Shown in pieces: positions 1 to 8,000 of a DNA stretch of 12,514 bases (positions are counted from its first letter, which is position 1; every line of letters begins with the position of its first letter). The notes below the pieces were generated by a model, which saw only the letters and a list, made by a program, of their open reading frames with translations, ran no database searches and was not told the origin of the DNA. The position numbers were made by a program, and so were the translations under genes. The stretch comes from Martensiomyces pterosporus (taxonomy: Eukaryota; Kickxellomycota; Kickxellomycetes; Kickxellales; Kickxellaceae): contig MU603930.1 of the NCBI GenBank assembly GCA_025201845.1, positions 19,845-32,358 on the forward strand. Reading direction: 5' to 3'.

Positions 1-309
1 GTACCAATGCGCCGCTACGTCTTCCAAGTGCGACGCCGCGATGCCTGCCATTTCACTGTCGGACCATCCTTTATTCTTGAAGTATAGATCCATCCTTTGG
101 ATCCATGTTCTTACGTCGTCATTGCCGTTGCCCTCAAACCGCGGTATGTACAACAGGTTTTTTAGAGTGCTTCTACTCTTCTGCACTTCGTCTCTCGCCT
201 GGGGAGCTTCCGCTTTCTCACTGAGCAACGACTTTTCCTGTTCTAGCTTCTCGATTCTCGCCACCATCTCTCGCATCATCGCTTCCATGCGGCTCATATA
301 CGCATCCAT
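1..309 (-). CDS. Partial Ty3/Gypsy-like retrotransposon Gag (N-terminal 103 codons, runs off the window)
   Basis: Reading leftward from an ATG at 309-307, the frame stays open for 103 codons to position 1; an in-frame TGA at 336-334 fixes this ATG as the first. Residues about 1-45 are charged and heptad-like (MEAMMREMVARIEKLEQEK), probably coiled coil. Residues about 53-103 match the start of the retrotransposon Gag domain: 'IPRFEGNGNDDVRTWIQRMD', then YF, GWSD, and AASHLEDVAAHWY at the edge. That pattern (F-G, W-I-x-x-M-D, A-x-x-L-x-x-x-A-x-x-W-Y) is typical of Ty3/Gypsy Gag capsid proteins. The capsid remainder, any zinc knuckle and pol would lie outside the window. There is no stop or frameshift in the visible part, so this end of the element is young or intact. 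The family call is firm; the clade cannot be told from this piece. Confidence 0.85.
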   Translation of the reverse strand, partial: MDAYMSRMEAMMREMVARIEKLEQEKSLLSEKAEAPQARDEVQKSRSTLKNLLYIPRFEGNGNDDVRTWIQRMDLYFKNKGWSDSEMAGIAASHLEDVAAHWY

Positions 310-340
310 GGTGCCCTGTCGTTTGGTGTCAGCTCAACGT

Positions 341-353
341 AGTGGTGATACCA
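341..353 (-). other. Candidate retrotransposon primer-binding site
   Basis: On the minus strand this reads TGGTATCACCACT, beginning with TGG (the complement of a tRNA CCA end). It lies two bases after an LTR-like terminus (TTGACA) and 31 bases before the gag ATG. The first eight bases equal the start of the common initiator-tRNA-Met type primer site (TGGTATCA). The following bases differ from the textbook plant version and would need to match a host tRNA. Position and order (LTR end, PBS, leader, gag) are right; the priming tRNA is not identified. Confidence 0.5.
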
Positions 354-517
354 GGTGTCAAGCTTTCAGTCGGGGGGGGGGGTTGTGTTCCTAAGCAGAT
401 GAAAAACCAAACTATGTTGAGCCTCCCTCCTCCTGGACACTCTCCATCCAGGGTTTAAATGCTTGTCGGGTCTGACTCACGTATTATTCGTGACCATGTG
501 ACCTGCCGGCTCAAGGG

Positions 518-643
518 GGTTCCTCAGCCTCGTGGCTCGAACCTCAGGCGGCCTATCGCTCCGCTCAGCCTGCTGGTTTATAAGTCCTTTGGTCAGATCC
601 ATCACAATTTTTGTCGTGCCGTGATCCATGCTTCTGAGGAACC
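518..643. repeat. 10-bp inverted repeat within the putative LTR
   Basis: GGTTCCTCAG at 518-527 is exactly complementary to CTGAGGAACC at 634-643, with a 106-bp spacer. In an LTR transcript this could close a long stem-loop. Function is inferred only from symmetry. Confidence 0.5.
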
Positions 644-826
644 GCGAGGTGTGAACGGAGGAGCCGCTTGGCCCATTTACCGATGTCGTCCAATCGACTA
701 CTTGCCGCACCCTGGGAAGTTCCACCGTACCGCAGTCTATCTCGGCGCACTTATCCAAGGCTTGCGCTATGATAAGACCGGGATAAGACTTGCTGTTTCG
801 CGCTCAGCGCTAACTATAAAATTTTA

Positions 827-851
827 TTCCTTGGCACTAGCGGCCAAGGAA
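827..851. repeat. Perfect 8-bp hairpin near the outer end of the putative LTR
   Basis: TTCCTTGG (827-834) and CCAAGGAA (844-851) flank a 9-base loop. A minus-strand AATAAA (828-823) overlaps the arm on that strand, so this could be a polyadenylation or structural element of the retroelement or of the upstream minus-strand gene. No further evidence supports either role. Confidence 0.5.
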
Positions 852-875
852 CAAGAATCTCTTTCTATGAAGACA

Positions 876-1306
876 TTTTCTTTGGCTTATAAAGAGGTTA
901 AACCCCCATTCCCCTTACTGAGCGGTGAATCCTTGGGTTGATCACGTTAGTTAGACGGCTCCACCGCACGCCGAACTACTGGTGTTTGAGACTTAACGCT
1001 GTCATGGTTTGAGAATAGCATTCTGTAAGGTTGAATTGCCAAGTCTCAGGTCAAGAGTTCTACACCCTTTGCTAGCTCAAAATTTATGGGGGAGGGGGCG
1101 CTATTGTACAATCTTGCCAGAGAAAGAGCACCTGAAACCAACAGGCCCACAGAGGAAAGCAAGGCTGCTGACCATTTCAGGTTTTTTTTTTGCATTCGCC
1201 TTCCAGTATCCAGAATATTGCCATCTGCGTGTGTAGTAGGTATATTCGAGTTGTAGCAGCGAGAACGAGATTGAAAGCAAAGCAGCAGATATAGAGAAAG
1301 GCGAGG
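876..1306. other. Non-coding spacer and 3' flank of the PAN1-like gene
   Basis: No credible coding frame is present; the short frames here share no recognisable motif. The part next to 1306 should carry the 3' UTR of the minus-strand EH/SH3 gene. A T10 tract at 1182-1191 (A10 in that gene's sense) lies about 115-125 bases past its stop. I see no clear AATAAA in this part on the minus strand. If the LTR extends further than 875, some of this segment belongs to it. Confidence 0.5.
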
Positions 1307-4300
1307 CTAGTTGTCCAGATCGATGTACATTGCAGGCAGCATGCCCTGCTCTTTTTCACCACCGATCTTCCTGACCTTCCACCAGCTCTCCGCCTTGTCG
1401 CCATCAACGACTCTAACACGGTCTCCCTCAGCAACCCTCAGCTCATCATCATGCTGGGGCTCATAGTTGTACTTGGCAGTACCAAACAGCGCCTTTGTCT
1501 TGTTCCAGCCTCTAGATCCCGGCGCACCGAGTGTCTCTGCGTAGTCCTTGGGGAACCAGCCCGCCTTGCCGCTGGGCTCCCATCCGTCATCCTGATCGGT
1601 TTGTGACTCCGTCAGTAGCTCGCCGTACATCCAGCCTTCGTCAGCGTGGTCCGTGGTCGACTGTCTGCCTGCTGGGATCGGACGGGTCTCGACAAGGTCG
1701 CCGGGCTCGATCACCAGCTCGTCAGCCTCGCCAGTGTTGTATGGGTAGAGTGCGCGCAGTCGAAGCCTTTCGTACTCTGCAGCAACAGCATTTGTAGCAG
1801 GTGCAGTAGCACTGCCGGTGCTCTTCTGGTTGGTGCTCGCAGTACTGGCAGTTGGATCGGTGGTGGCGGCTTGTGCGGCAATCAGACCATGGAATGGGTT
1901 GTTGGCATCCTTACTCTTGTCGACCTTTTCAGGCTCAGTATCAACTGGGGACAAGGCCGGGTTGGCAAACGCTGTGTTAAAGCTGACGTTGCTTGCCGGT
2001 GTATCCAGGCCAGCATGGGTAGTATCCAGGTTATCAAACGGCGTGATGGCCGACGGCACACCTCCGTCCTTCTTAACCTTTGATTCAGTCGCACCCTTGG
2101 CAACATCGCCATCGCCATCGCCATCGTTATCTTCATCATCTGAATTGTGGTCCCACTCTTCTGAACTGGTGTCGCTAAAGTTGTCCACCTCGAGCGAGTT
2201 GGCAAATATTGGGTTGCTGTTGCCTCTAGATGGCTGGGTGGACGAGTCATTGGGCTGGTTGCCGAAGGGGTTGCTTGCCACAGCATGGGCGGGTGAAGAA
2301 GCAGGTGCATCCCAAGGGTTGTTGTTGACGGATTCAGGCACAGCAGATGGTTTGTATACCATCTCTGGCTTCTTTGCAGCAGCCTCGGGCTCGGGTTCAG
2401 GGACGCCCAACGCACGCTGCCGTTCGCGGAACCTCTCCTCAGCGATATCCTTCAAAATCTGGTCACGCTCCTGCTTGGTATTTGCTTGTGCCAAGCGCTC
2501 AGCAATAGATGGCTGCGAGGGCTTTTCGGCGGAAGCAGCTGGCGATCGCTCTTGAGTCACTGGCGAGAAAGCTGATGGATGGGTGGCGGAGGCGGTAGCT
2601 GCAGACGGGCGGACTGTAAGTTTCTCAATCCGCTTCAGCCGCTCGACAAGTTCCCTCACTTCTTCGCTCTTGACACCAACACCATCATCCCACCTATCCG
2701 CGTCATCATCCTGGTCCGCAGACACCCCGGCTAGCTTCAATTCCTGCATAGTGCGCTTTACTCTATCTAGCCCGCTTCTCACTGCATCCATGCGGTCAAC
2801 CTGTTCCGTGCGCAGGCTGTCGATCTTCTCGACCTCGCCCTTGATGCGGTCATCCGCCGACGAGGACTCGAGTTCCTCGATAGACTGGCCTGTCAGAGCA
2901 GCCATACGCTGAGCAACAAGCCTGGCAGCTCTTGCTTCCATATCATCGCCGGATCCGGTGCCAAGTGGCCCGTTGGCCTTGGCATCGCGTTTGCGCACAA
3001 CATCCCTCTTAGTGTCGGCAAGTTCGTTGGACAGCCGCTCATGGTTGGCGATCAGCGAGGGCATGGTCTGAGCAAGTTCGTTGATGCTGCGCACGAGCTT
3101 TGCACGCTTAGCAGTGAACCTCGCACGATCAGAGCCATCGGATCCGCTGCCAGTCGTGGCAACTGGCGTCGATCTGTGGATGTCCTCGATCTCGCGCTTG
3201 AGCTCGTCGATGCGCCAGCGAGAAGAAATCCTTCCTTCTGCCTTTTCAGTTTGCTGGCGCTGTGCATCGTCCTTCAGCTTCTCGATCTCCTTCTTGCGCT
3301 GCTGGATGGTTCTGCGCAGCTGCTCAATGGACTCTGCCGTGCCAACGGGAGCAGTGCCACTTGGCGACTCAGACGACCTAGACGAGGGCTCCACCGAATG
3401 CCTGCCATCGTGGTTGCGCCTGCGGTTGGCGCTCTTATAGACCCCAAAATCGCCATCGTCGTTGCTGTCGTCGCCGTCATAGGCAGACCCCGTGGCAGTA
3501 CGCACCGGCGTTTCGGACCTTACACTCGCAGGCGTCTTCTTCCTAAGATCCTTAAACATCAGCTGCTCCTTCATGTTGACCAGCGAGTCCATGAAATCCT
3601 TGCTACTGCGGGGAACCAGCTCCTGCGGGAGAACGCTGGGGATCTGGTCGCCAGCGAGTCGGCGGAAGATGAGGTGCATTGCGACACTAAACTCGTCGAG
3701 GTTGAGCTCGCCCTGGTTGTTGATGTCTGCCAGCGACCAGATTTTGGCCAGCTCGTGCTGGGGTAGACCAGACTGCGCAAACACCTCGCGGGCTTGGTCA
3801 CCCTTGAGAACGCCGCGGTGACCAGGGTCCCAGCGACGGAAAATGGCCTCGTACTGGGCCTTTTCAGAACTGGATATGGCCCACATATGCTGGCTTTCGC
3901 CAATACGAGTTCCAAGAAGATCCTGCGTAAACGACTGCTTGACGCTGTTCAATGCTCCCTGTGTGCCTCCGCTTGGCGCGATATCTGGGTACCTGCTATT
4001 GAAGTCCTCCACGGGCTCGATGGACTCTGCCTGGTTGGTCTGGGCGGTGCCGTAGTGAGTAGGCGTCGGCATTGCCACGTTCAGCTGCTGGGGCTGTTGC
4101 TGGAATCCAGGCGTGGGCATGCCCATCGGCTGCTGCAGCTGCACTGGTTGCTGGTGCAGCATTGGCATGTTCACCTGAGCAGGTGTTCCCGTGACAGCGC
4201 TGCTGTTTGCAGCCTCGATTTCAGCGACAATCTTGGGTGGCAGCGTGGGTGGCACTGACTTGCCGTTGATGCGGCATTGTGCCAAGAACATGGCTAGCAT

Positions 4301-4656
4301 AAACTCGGCCAAAGACAGGCTGCCGCTCTTGTGGACGTCTGACAACTCCCAGATCCGCCCAAGCTCGTTGACAGGCAGCTTTGACTGCATCAAAATGTTC
4401 CGGGCCACTGCGCCAGAGATTCTGGGCCCGCCTCCGGGCACATTGTTGCGAAACGTCTGCACGTAGTGCGAAATGTCGTTGGCGGGAATGAAGCTCAACG
4501 ATGGAACCCCTAAATTTTTGCAGCCAGCTGCGTTTACACGCTGGAAAGAAGCGGCGAGCCATTAGTATAATTGCTGCTGGGCGGACAGTGCCAAAGGCAC
4601 TCGCTCTGCCCGATTCAACATTGAAACGGATGAAACCCACCTTGCTGCGCGCTCAT
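1307..4656 (-). CDS. Pan1/intersectin-like endocytic scaffold: two EH domains, coiled coil, acidic region, two SH3 domains (two exons)
   Basis: Probable scaffold of clathrin-mediated endocytosis and actin patches. Proposed exons are 4656-4641 and 4509-1307, about 1072 aa. Numbering here starts at the TTG codon at 4498, an internal Leu rather than a start. EH1 is at about 10-95, with IWELSD and a loop DVHKSGSLSLAEF. EH2 is at about 213-300, with IWSLAD and loop DINNQGELNLDEF; both keep the Trp that binds NPF peptides. Charged coiled-coil stretches lie at about 390-440, 460-505 and 550-625. A block at 660-700 ending ERFRERQRALG resembles a Pan1 signature. NPF motifs at 743-745 and 867-869 could bind EH domains. 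An acidic stretch with one Trp (780-799) resembles Arp2/3-activating tails. SH3-1 (913-990) has ALYPY and GWFPKDY; SH3-2 (1003-1060) has ALFGTAKYNY, WWKV and GMLPAMY. Yeast Pan1 has no SH3; intersectins and Cryptococcus Cin1 do. No Prk1-type LxxQxTG site is seen. Family call firm, exact orthology open. Confidence 0.85.
2104..2126 (-). repeat. Coding hexanucleotide repeat (Asp-Gly tract)
   Basis: Plus-strand CATCGC repeats three times from 2104, followed by a partial copy. On the coding strand it specifies DGDGDGD in the acidic region of the EH/SH3 protein (about residues 792-798). It is a slippage-prone tract that could vary in length between strains. Confidence 0.7.
4510..4640 (-). other. 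Intron 1 of the PAN1-like gene, close to the start codon
   Basis: On the minus strand, ATGAGCGCGCAGCAAG (4656-4641) is followed by the donor GTGGGT. A near-consensus branch site TACTAAT lies at 4567-4561. Three acceptors follow: TTTCCAG ending at 4541, AACGCAG ending at 4528, and AATTTAG ending at 4510. The exon leaves one spare base, so only the 4528 and 4510 acceptors restore the EH frame, giving MSAQQ-AGCKNLGVPSLSF or MSAQQ-GVPSLSF. The 4541 acceptor, nearest the branch point at 21 bases, gives a shifted frame that ends at about 4221. The EH frame has a stop (TAA) within the branch site and no ATG downstream of it before the EH domain, so an upstream exon is required. The donor and branch site look good; the choice between the two in-frame acceptors is unresolved. 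Confidence 0.7.
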
Positions 4657-4847
4657 CTTGGGATTGCTCAGTCCTACGAGTGAGCTCGGCTATATGCAGA
4701 CGATAGAAGCAACAAACACAAGTGCAAGCAAAGAGTGTGTGTGCAATAAAAGCGGTAGACCTGCGCCGACACTATGCTTTCTACTGTTGGCTGAAGGGCC
4801 CAGCAAGGGGGTTAGGGTATGCCTGTGTGTGCTGGCGCGTGCTGCCC

Positions 4848-4865
4848 GCTGCCAGATTTGGCAGC
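4848..4865. repeat. Perfect dyad in the divergent promoter
   Basis: GCTGCCA (4848-4854), GATT, TGGCAGC (4859-4865): seven-base arms with a four-base centre, 20 bases from the CCAAT box. The symmetry suits a dimeric transcription factor site, but no factor is assigned. Confidence 0.5.
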
Positions 4866-4885
4866 CTTGAGCGCTGGGCGTTTGT

Positions 4886-4893
4886 GATTGGCC
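4886..4893 (-). promoter_or_regulatory. CCAAT box (HAP/NF-Y-type) in the divergent promoter
   Basis: GATTGGCC on the plus strand, GGCCAATC on the minus. It lies about 200 bp from the SEC31 ATG and 230 bp from the PAN1-like ATG. The same 8-mer occurs upstream of MCM9 and twice upstream of the Sec72-like gene, which strengthens the call. Confidence 0.5.
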
Positions 4894-5094
4894 CTTCTGG
4901 GAAGGAAAATTATCGCGCAGTGCCTGAAGACGCACTCCAAGCACCCCACACCCAGCCGTTCCTGGCCACGTCCCGCATATGCTCTTCTCCTTCCTTCATC
5001 TCATTACTATTGCACAATCACTACATCCATTTTTTGCAAATAGCCATCGGAATCGACAACTTGAACACCTGCCACTAGCGGATAGATTCAGCAG

Positions 5095-8000
5095 ATGGTT
5101 TACCAGTACATTGAGCGCACGGCCATTCCGGCGTGGGGTCCTCAGCAATCAGAGACCCTCATTGCAGCTGGTACTGTTGCCGGCGCCATGGACGCATCCT
5201 TCTCGAATACGTCCGAGCTCGAAATTTTCAAGCTGACTGCTGACAGCGAGGGCGCCCTCGAGCCTGTTGGAAAGGCGGAGGCCGGTGCACGCTTCCAGAG
5301 ACTCGCTTGGTCGGGCAAGGTCGAATCACACGACCTTGGCGTTCTGGCTGGCGGTCTGGAGAACGGCGATGTCACGGTGTGGGACCCCAAGAAGATCATC
5401 TCGGGCGAGGCTGATTCGGCAGTCCTTCACTCGAGCTCGGCACACACGGGTGCCGTCGGTGGCCTTGAGTTCAACCCATTCCAGGCCAACCTGATGGCCT
5501 CGGGTGCAGGCAACGGCGAGGTGTTTATCTGGGATATTGTCAGCGATTTCAAGTCGTACTCGCCTGGCGCTCGCTCGCAGCGCATTGAGAACGTCACCGA
5601 CCTCTCGTGGAACAACCAGGTGCAGCATATTCTTGCGACTGCCAGTAACACTGGGTCCTCGGCTGTCTGGGATCTGCGTTCACGCCGCGAGGTTATTGCG
5701 CTTAACAGCCCTGGCGTCATTGGCGTCAACAGCATGATGGGCAGTGGCCGTGCTGGCGTTTCTGCCATTGTCTGGAACCCTGCCAGCGCTACTCAGCTGG
5801 TCACTGCCTCCAGCGACGACAACAACCCCGTCATTATGCTCTGGGATCTCCGCAACGCCAATGCTCCGTCGCAAACCTTTAGCGGCCACCAGCGCGGGAT
5901 TCTCTCGCTTTCGTGGTGCCGCAAGGATTCTGGTCTGCTGCTTTCTAGCGGCAAGGATAACCGCACCGTTTGCTGGAACCCGCTTACTGGTGAGATCGTT
6001 GGCGAGCTGCCTCCTTCGAACAACTGGGTGTACGATGTCCAGTGGAACCAGGCCAACCCCAACCTCCTCAGCGGGTCCTCGTTTGATGGTCGCATCAACC
6101 TGTACGCCCTGGCTAGGGAGAGCGAGTCTATCGAGAGCACAGTTGCTCAGGTGTCCGACGACCCATTCGCTCCTCAGTCGACCTCTGCATTTGCGCCGTC
6201 GCTATCGCTTAAGCGCCCACCAAAGTGGCTTGCTCGCCCATGTGGTGCCGTCTTTGGATTCGGCGGCAAGCTCGTTCATTTCGGCAAGCAGACTGCGCCC
6301 GCGCCTGCGCCTGGTCCTGGTCAGCCTGCCAAGCCCGCACCCACTACCCCCGCACTTGTCAGTATCACTGGATTTGTCTCCGAGCCGGAGCTTACCAGAC
6401 AGGCTGTCCAGCTTGAAGAGCTTTTGGAGAACAGCCAAGCTGCTGAGCTCTGCAGCGAGCGTCTTGAACAGAGCAAAGGCACCGACCAGGAACGTTCGTG
6501 GGAGGTTCTGAAGATCCTGTTTGAGTCCGATGCCCGTGACAAGCTGATCCACTTTTTGGGATTCGACAAGGCTGCCGTCAAGGCTCGCATTGATGAGCTT
6601 ATCAAGGCCAAGGCCGCCAAGGCTGCTGCTAGCGACGGCGAGGAGAAGACCAAGGAAGACGAGTCGAAGGACGGCGCTGATGCTTCAGAGAAGGCTGAAA
6701 AGGAGGACAAGAAGGAAGATGCAGAGAGGGTGGACGAAGAGGAGGACAACCCCTTTGCGGCGTCGTCTTCTGCTGATGCGGAGGCCGAGGACTTTTTCAG
6801 CAAGACCATTGAGTCGTCGCCTGCTGCTGGTGCGGACAGTGCTTCTGCTGCTACTTCGACTGCTGCTGATGCCGCAGCGACCGATGCGGATACCAGGGCT
6901 CTCCAGGCTGCCTTTGCCGGTGCTTTCCACATTTACGACAAAACCAAGGACATTTCTTCTGAAGATGCTGATGGGCTGATCACCCGCGCTGTCCTTTTGG
7001 GTAACATTGAGTCGGCCGTTGAGCTTTGCATCGAGCAGGAGCTGTTTGCTGACGCCCTTATTCTCGCCACCTGCGGTAGTGCAGAGCTTGCGGAGCGCGC
7101 TCAGAAGGCGTACTTTGCCAAGCGTGCACAGCAGGCGTCGTATGTGCGCCTTCTGCACAGCATAGTTACCGGCAATCTGACCGACGTTGTCAAGAACGCA
7201 GATATCAGCGAGTGGGACGAGATTCTGGCTCTTTTGTGCACTTATGCCCAGGGCGACCAGTTCAGCAACCTCTGCGAGACCCTCGGTCGCCGTTTGGAGG
7301 CAGCTCAGCAGCTCAGCGACGCAGTGCTTTGCTACTTGGCGTCAGGGAACCTGGACAAGGTTGCCAGTATCTGGATCTCGCGCGAGCAGAATGCTGTTGG
7401 CCTGGCACGCATCCAGTCGCTTCATTCGCTTGTTGAGAAGGTGTCCGTGTTCCGCAATGCTGTGCAGTTCATCGATCCGGCCCTTAGTGACGAGCAGCCG
7501 ACGTTCCCTCTTGCGCCGCTATATGATAGCTACGTGGAGTATGCTCAGTTCCTTGCCTCGCAAGGGCTGTTTGGCATTGCCAGCAAGTATCTGGAGCGCA
7601 CTCCTGCGTCGTACCGCTGCTACATGGCTTCTGGTGAGGATGGACTCGCTGCTCTGCGCAACCGCCTGTCTCTTGCCGCTGAGGCCCCGTGGGTCACTGC
7701 ACCTGTCGCCGCTGATGGTGCTGCTAACAACCAGGCACCTGCTCAAGTCCAGCAGCAGCCTCTGCAGCCTCTGCAGCAACAGCAGCATATCAGCGGATAC
7801 CCTACTGCTGCCACTGGCGGATACGGCGGTGCAACGGCTGGATACCCCCCAGCCAGCATGCCCACAGCTCAGCACTACTCCAGCCAAGGACCTGCATATC
7901 CTGGCTCTACCTACGGGTCGGCTGCTCCTGGATACCCGGCCCCTGCTCCCTCGTATCCTGCCGCGCCAGGTTACTCGGGCATGGCGCAGGGATACCCAGC

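Larger units (their letters stand above)
356..875 (-). mobile_element. Putative 5' LTR of the retrotransposon (right edge near 356 likely, far edge uncertain)
   Basis: Reading on the minus strand, the LTR would end in CTTGACA at 356, just before the primer-binding site. The best partner terminus by eye is TGTC at 875-872, giving TGTC...GACA ends and about 520 bp. Other TGT starts cannot be excluded, because the second LTR and the target-site duplication lie outside the window. Inside on the minus strand are a TATAAA at 582-577, a plausible U3/R promoter, and a TGAGTCA (Gcn4/AP-1-type) site at 479-473. There are also a perfect 8-bp hairpin (827-834 with 844-851), a 10-bp inverted repeat (518-527 with 634-643), and a run of 11 C (G on the plus strand) at 372-382. 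No protein gene is supported here; a 93-codon minus-strand frame (758-477) looks like chance. Confidence 0.4.
4657..5094. promoter_or_regulatory. Divergent promoter between the PAN1-like gene and SEC31
   Basis: These 438 bp separate two start codons pointing away from each other and must hold both promoters and both 5' UTRs. Visible elements are a GATTGGCC reversed CCAAT box at 4886-4893 and a perfect dyad at 4848-4865. A pyrimidine-rich stretch at about 4980-5035 lies before SEC31. I see no convincing TATA box at a normal distance from SEC31. Short frames across the region have no recognisable content. Confidence 0.7.

Noticed and set aside
532..541. GGTTCGAGCC on the minus strand, resembling a tRNA/SINE B box
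   Set aside because: The bases that would form the T-arm stem do not pair and no convincing A box or acceptor stem is present, so neither a tRNA nor a SINE is supported.
477..758. 93-codon minus-strand open frame in the LTR region
   Set aside because: It starts at TTG rather than ATG, has no recognisable domain, lies in putative LTR sequence and overlaps open frames on the other strand; chance is the simplest reading.
1818..2555. 245-codon plus-strand frame opposite the PAN1-like gene
   Set aside because: Antisense shadow of a GC-biased coding region with a clear product on the other strand.
4221..4640. Minus-strand frame through the intron and into the first EH region
   Set aside because: It is the frame produced by retaining the intron or using the nearest acceptor; it shows no domain and is out of frame with the EH sequence.
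6321..6932. 203-codon minus-strand frame opposite SEC31
   Set aside because: Low-complexity Ser/Ala-rich mirror of the Ala/Glu/Lys-rich SEC31 insert; no domain and no start context.
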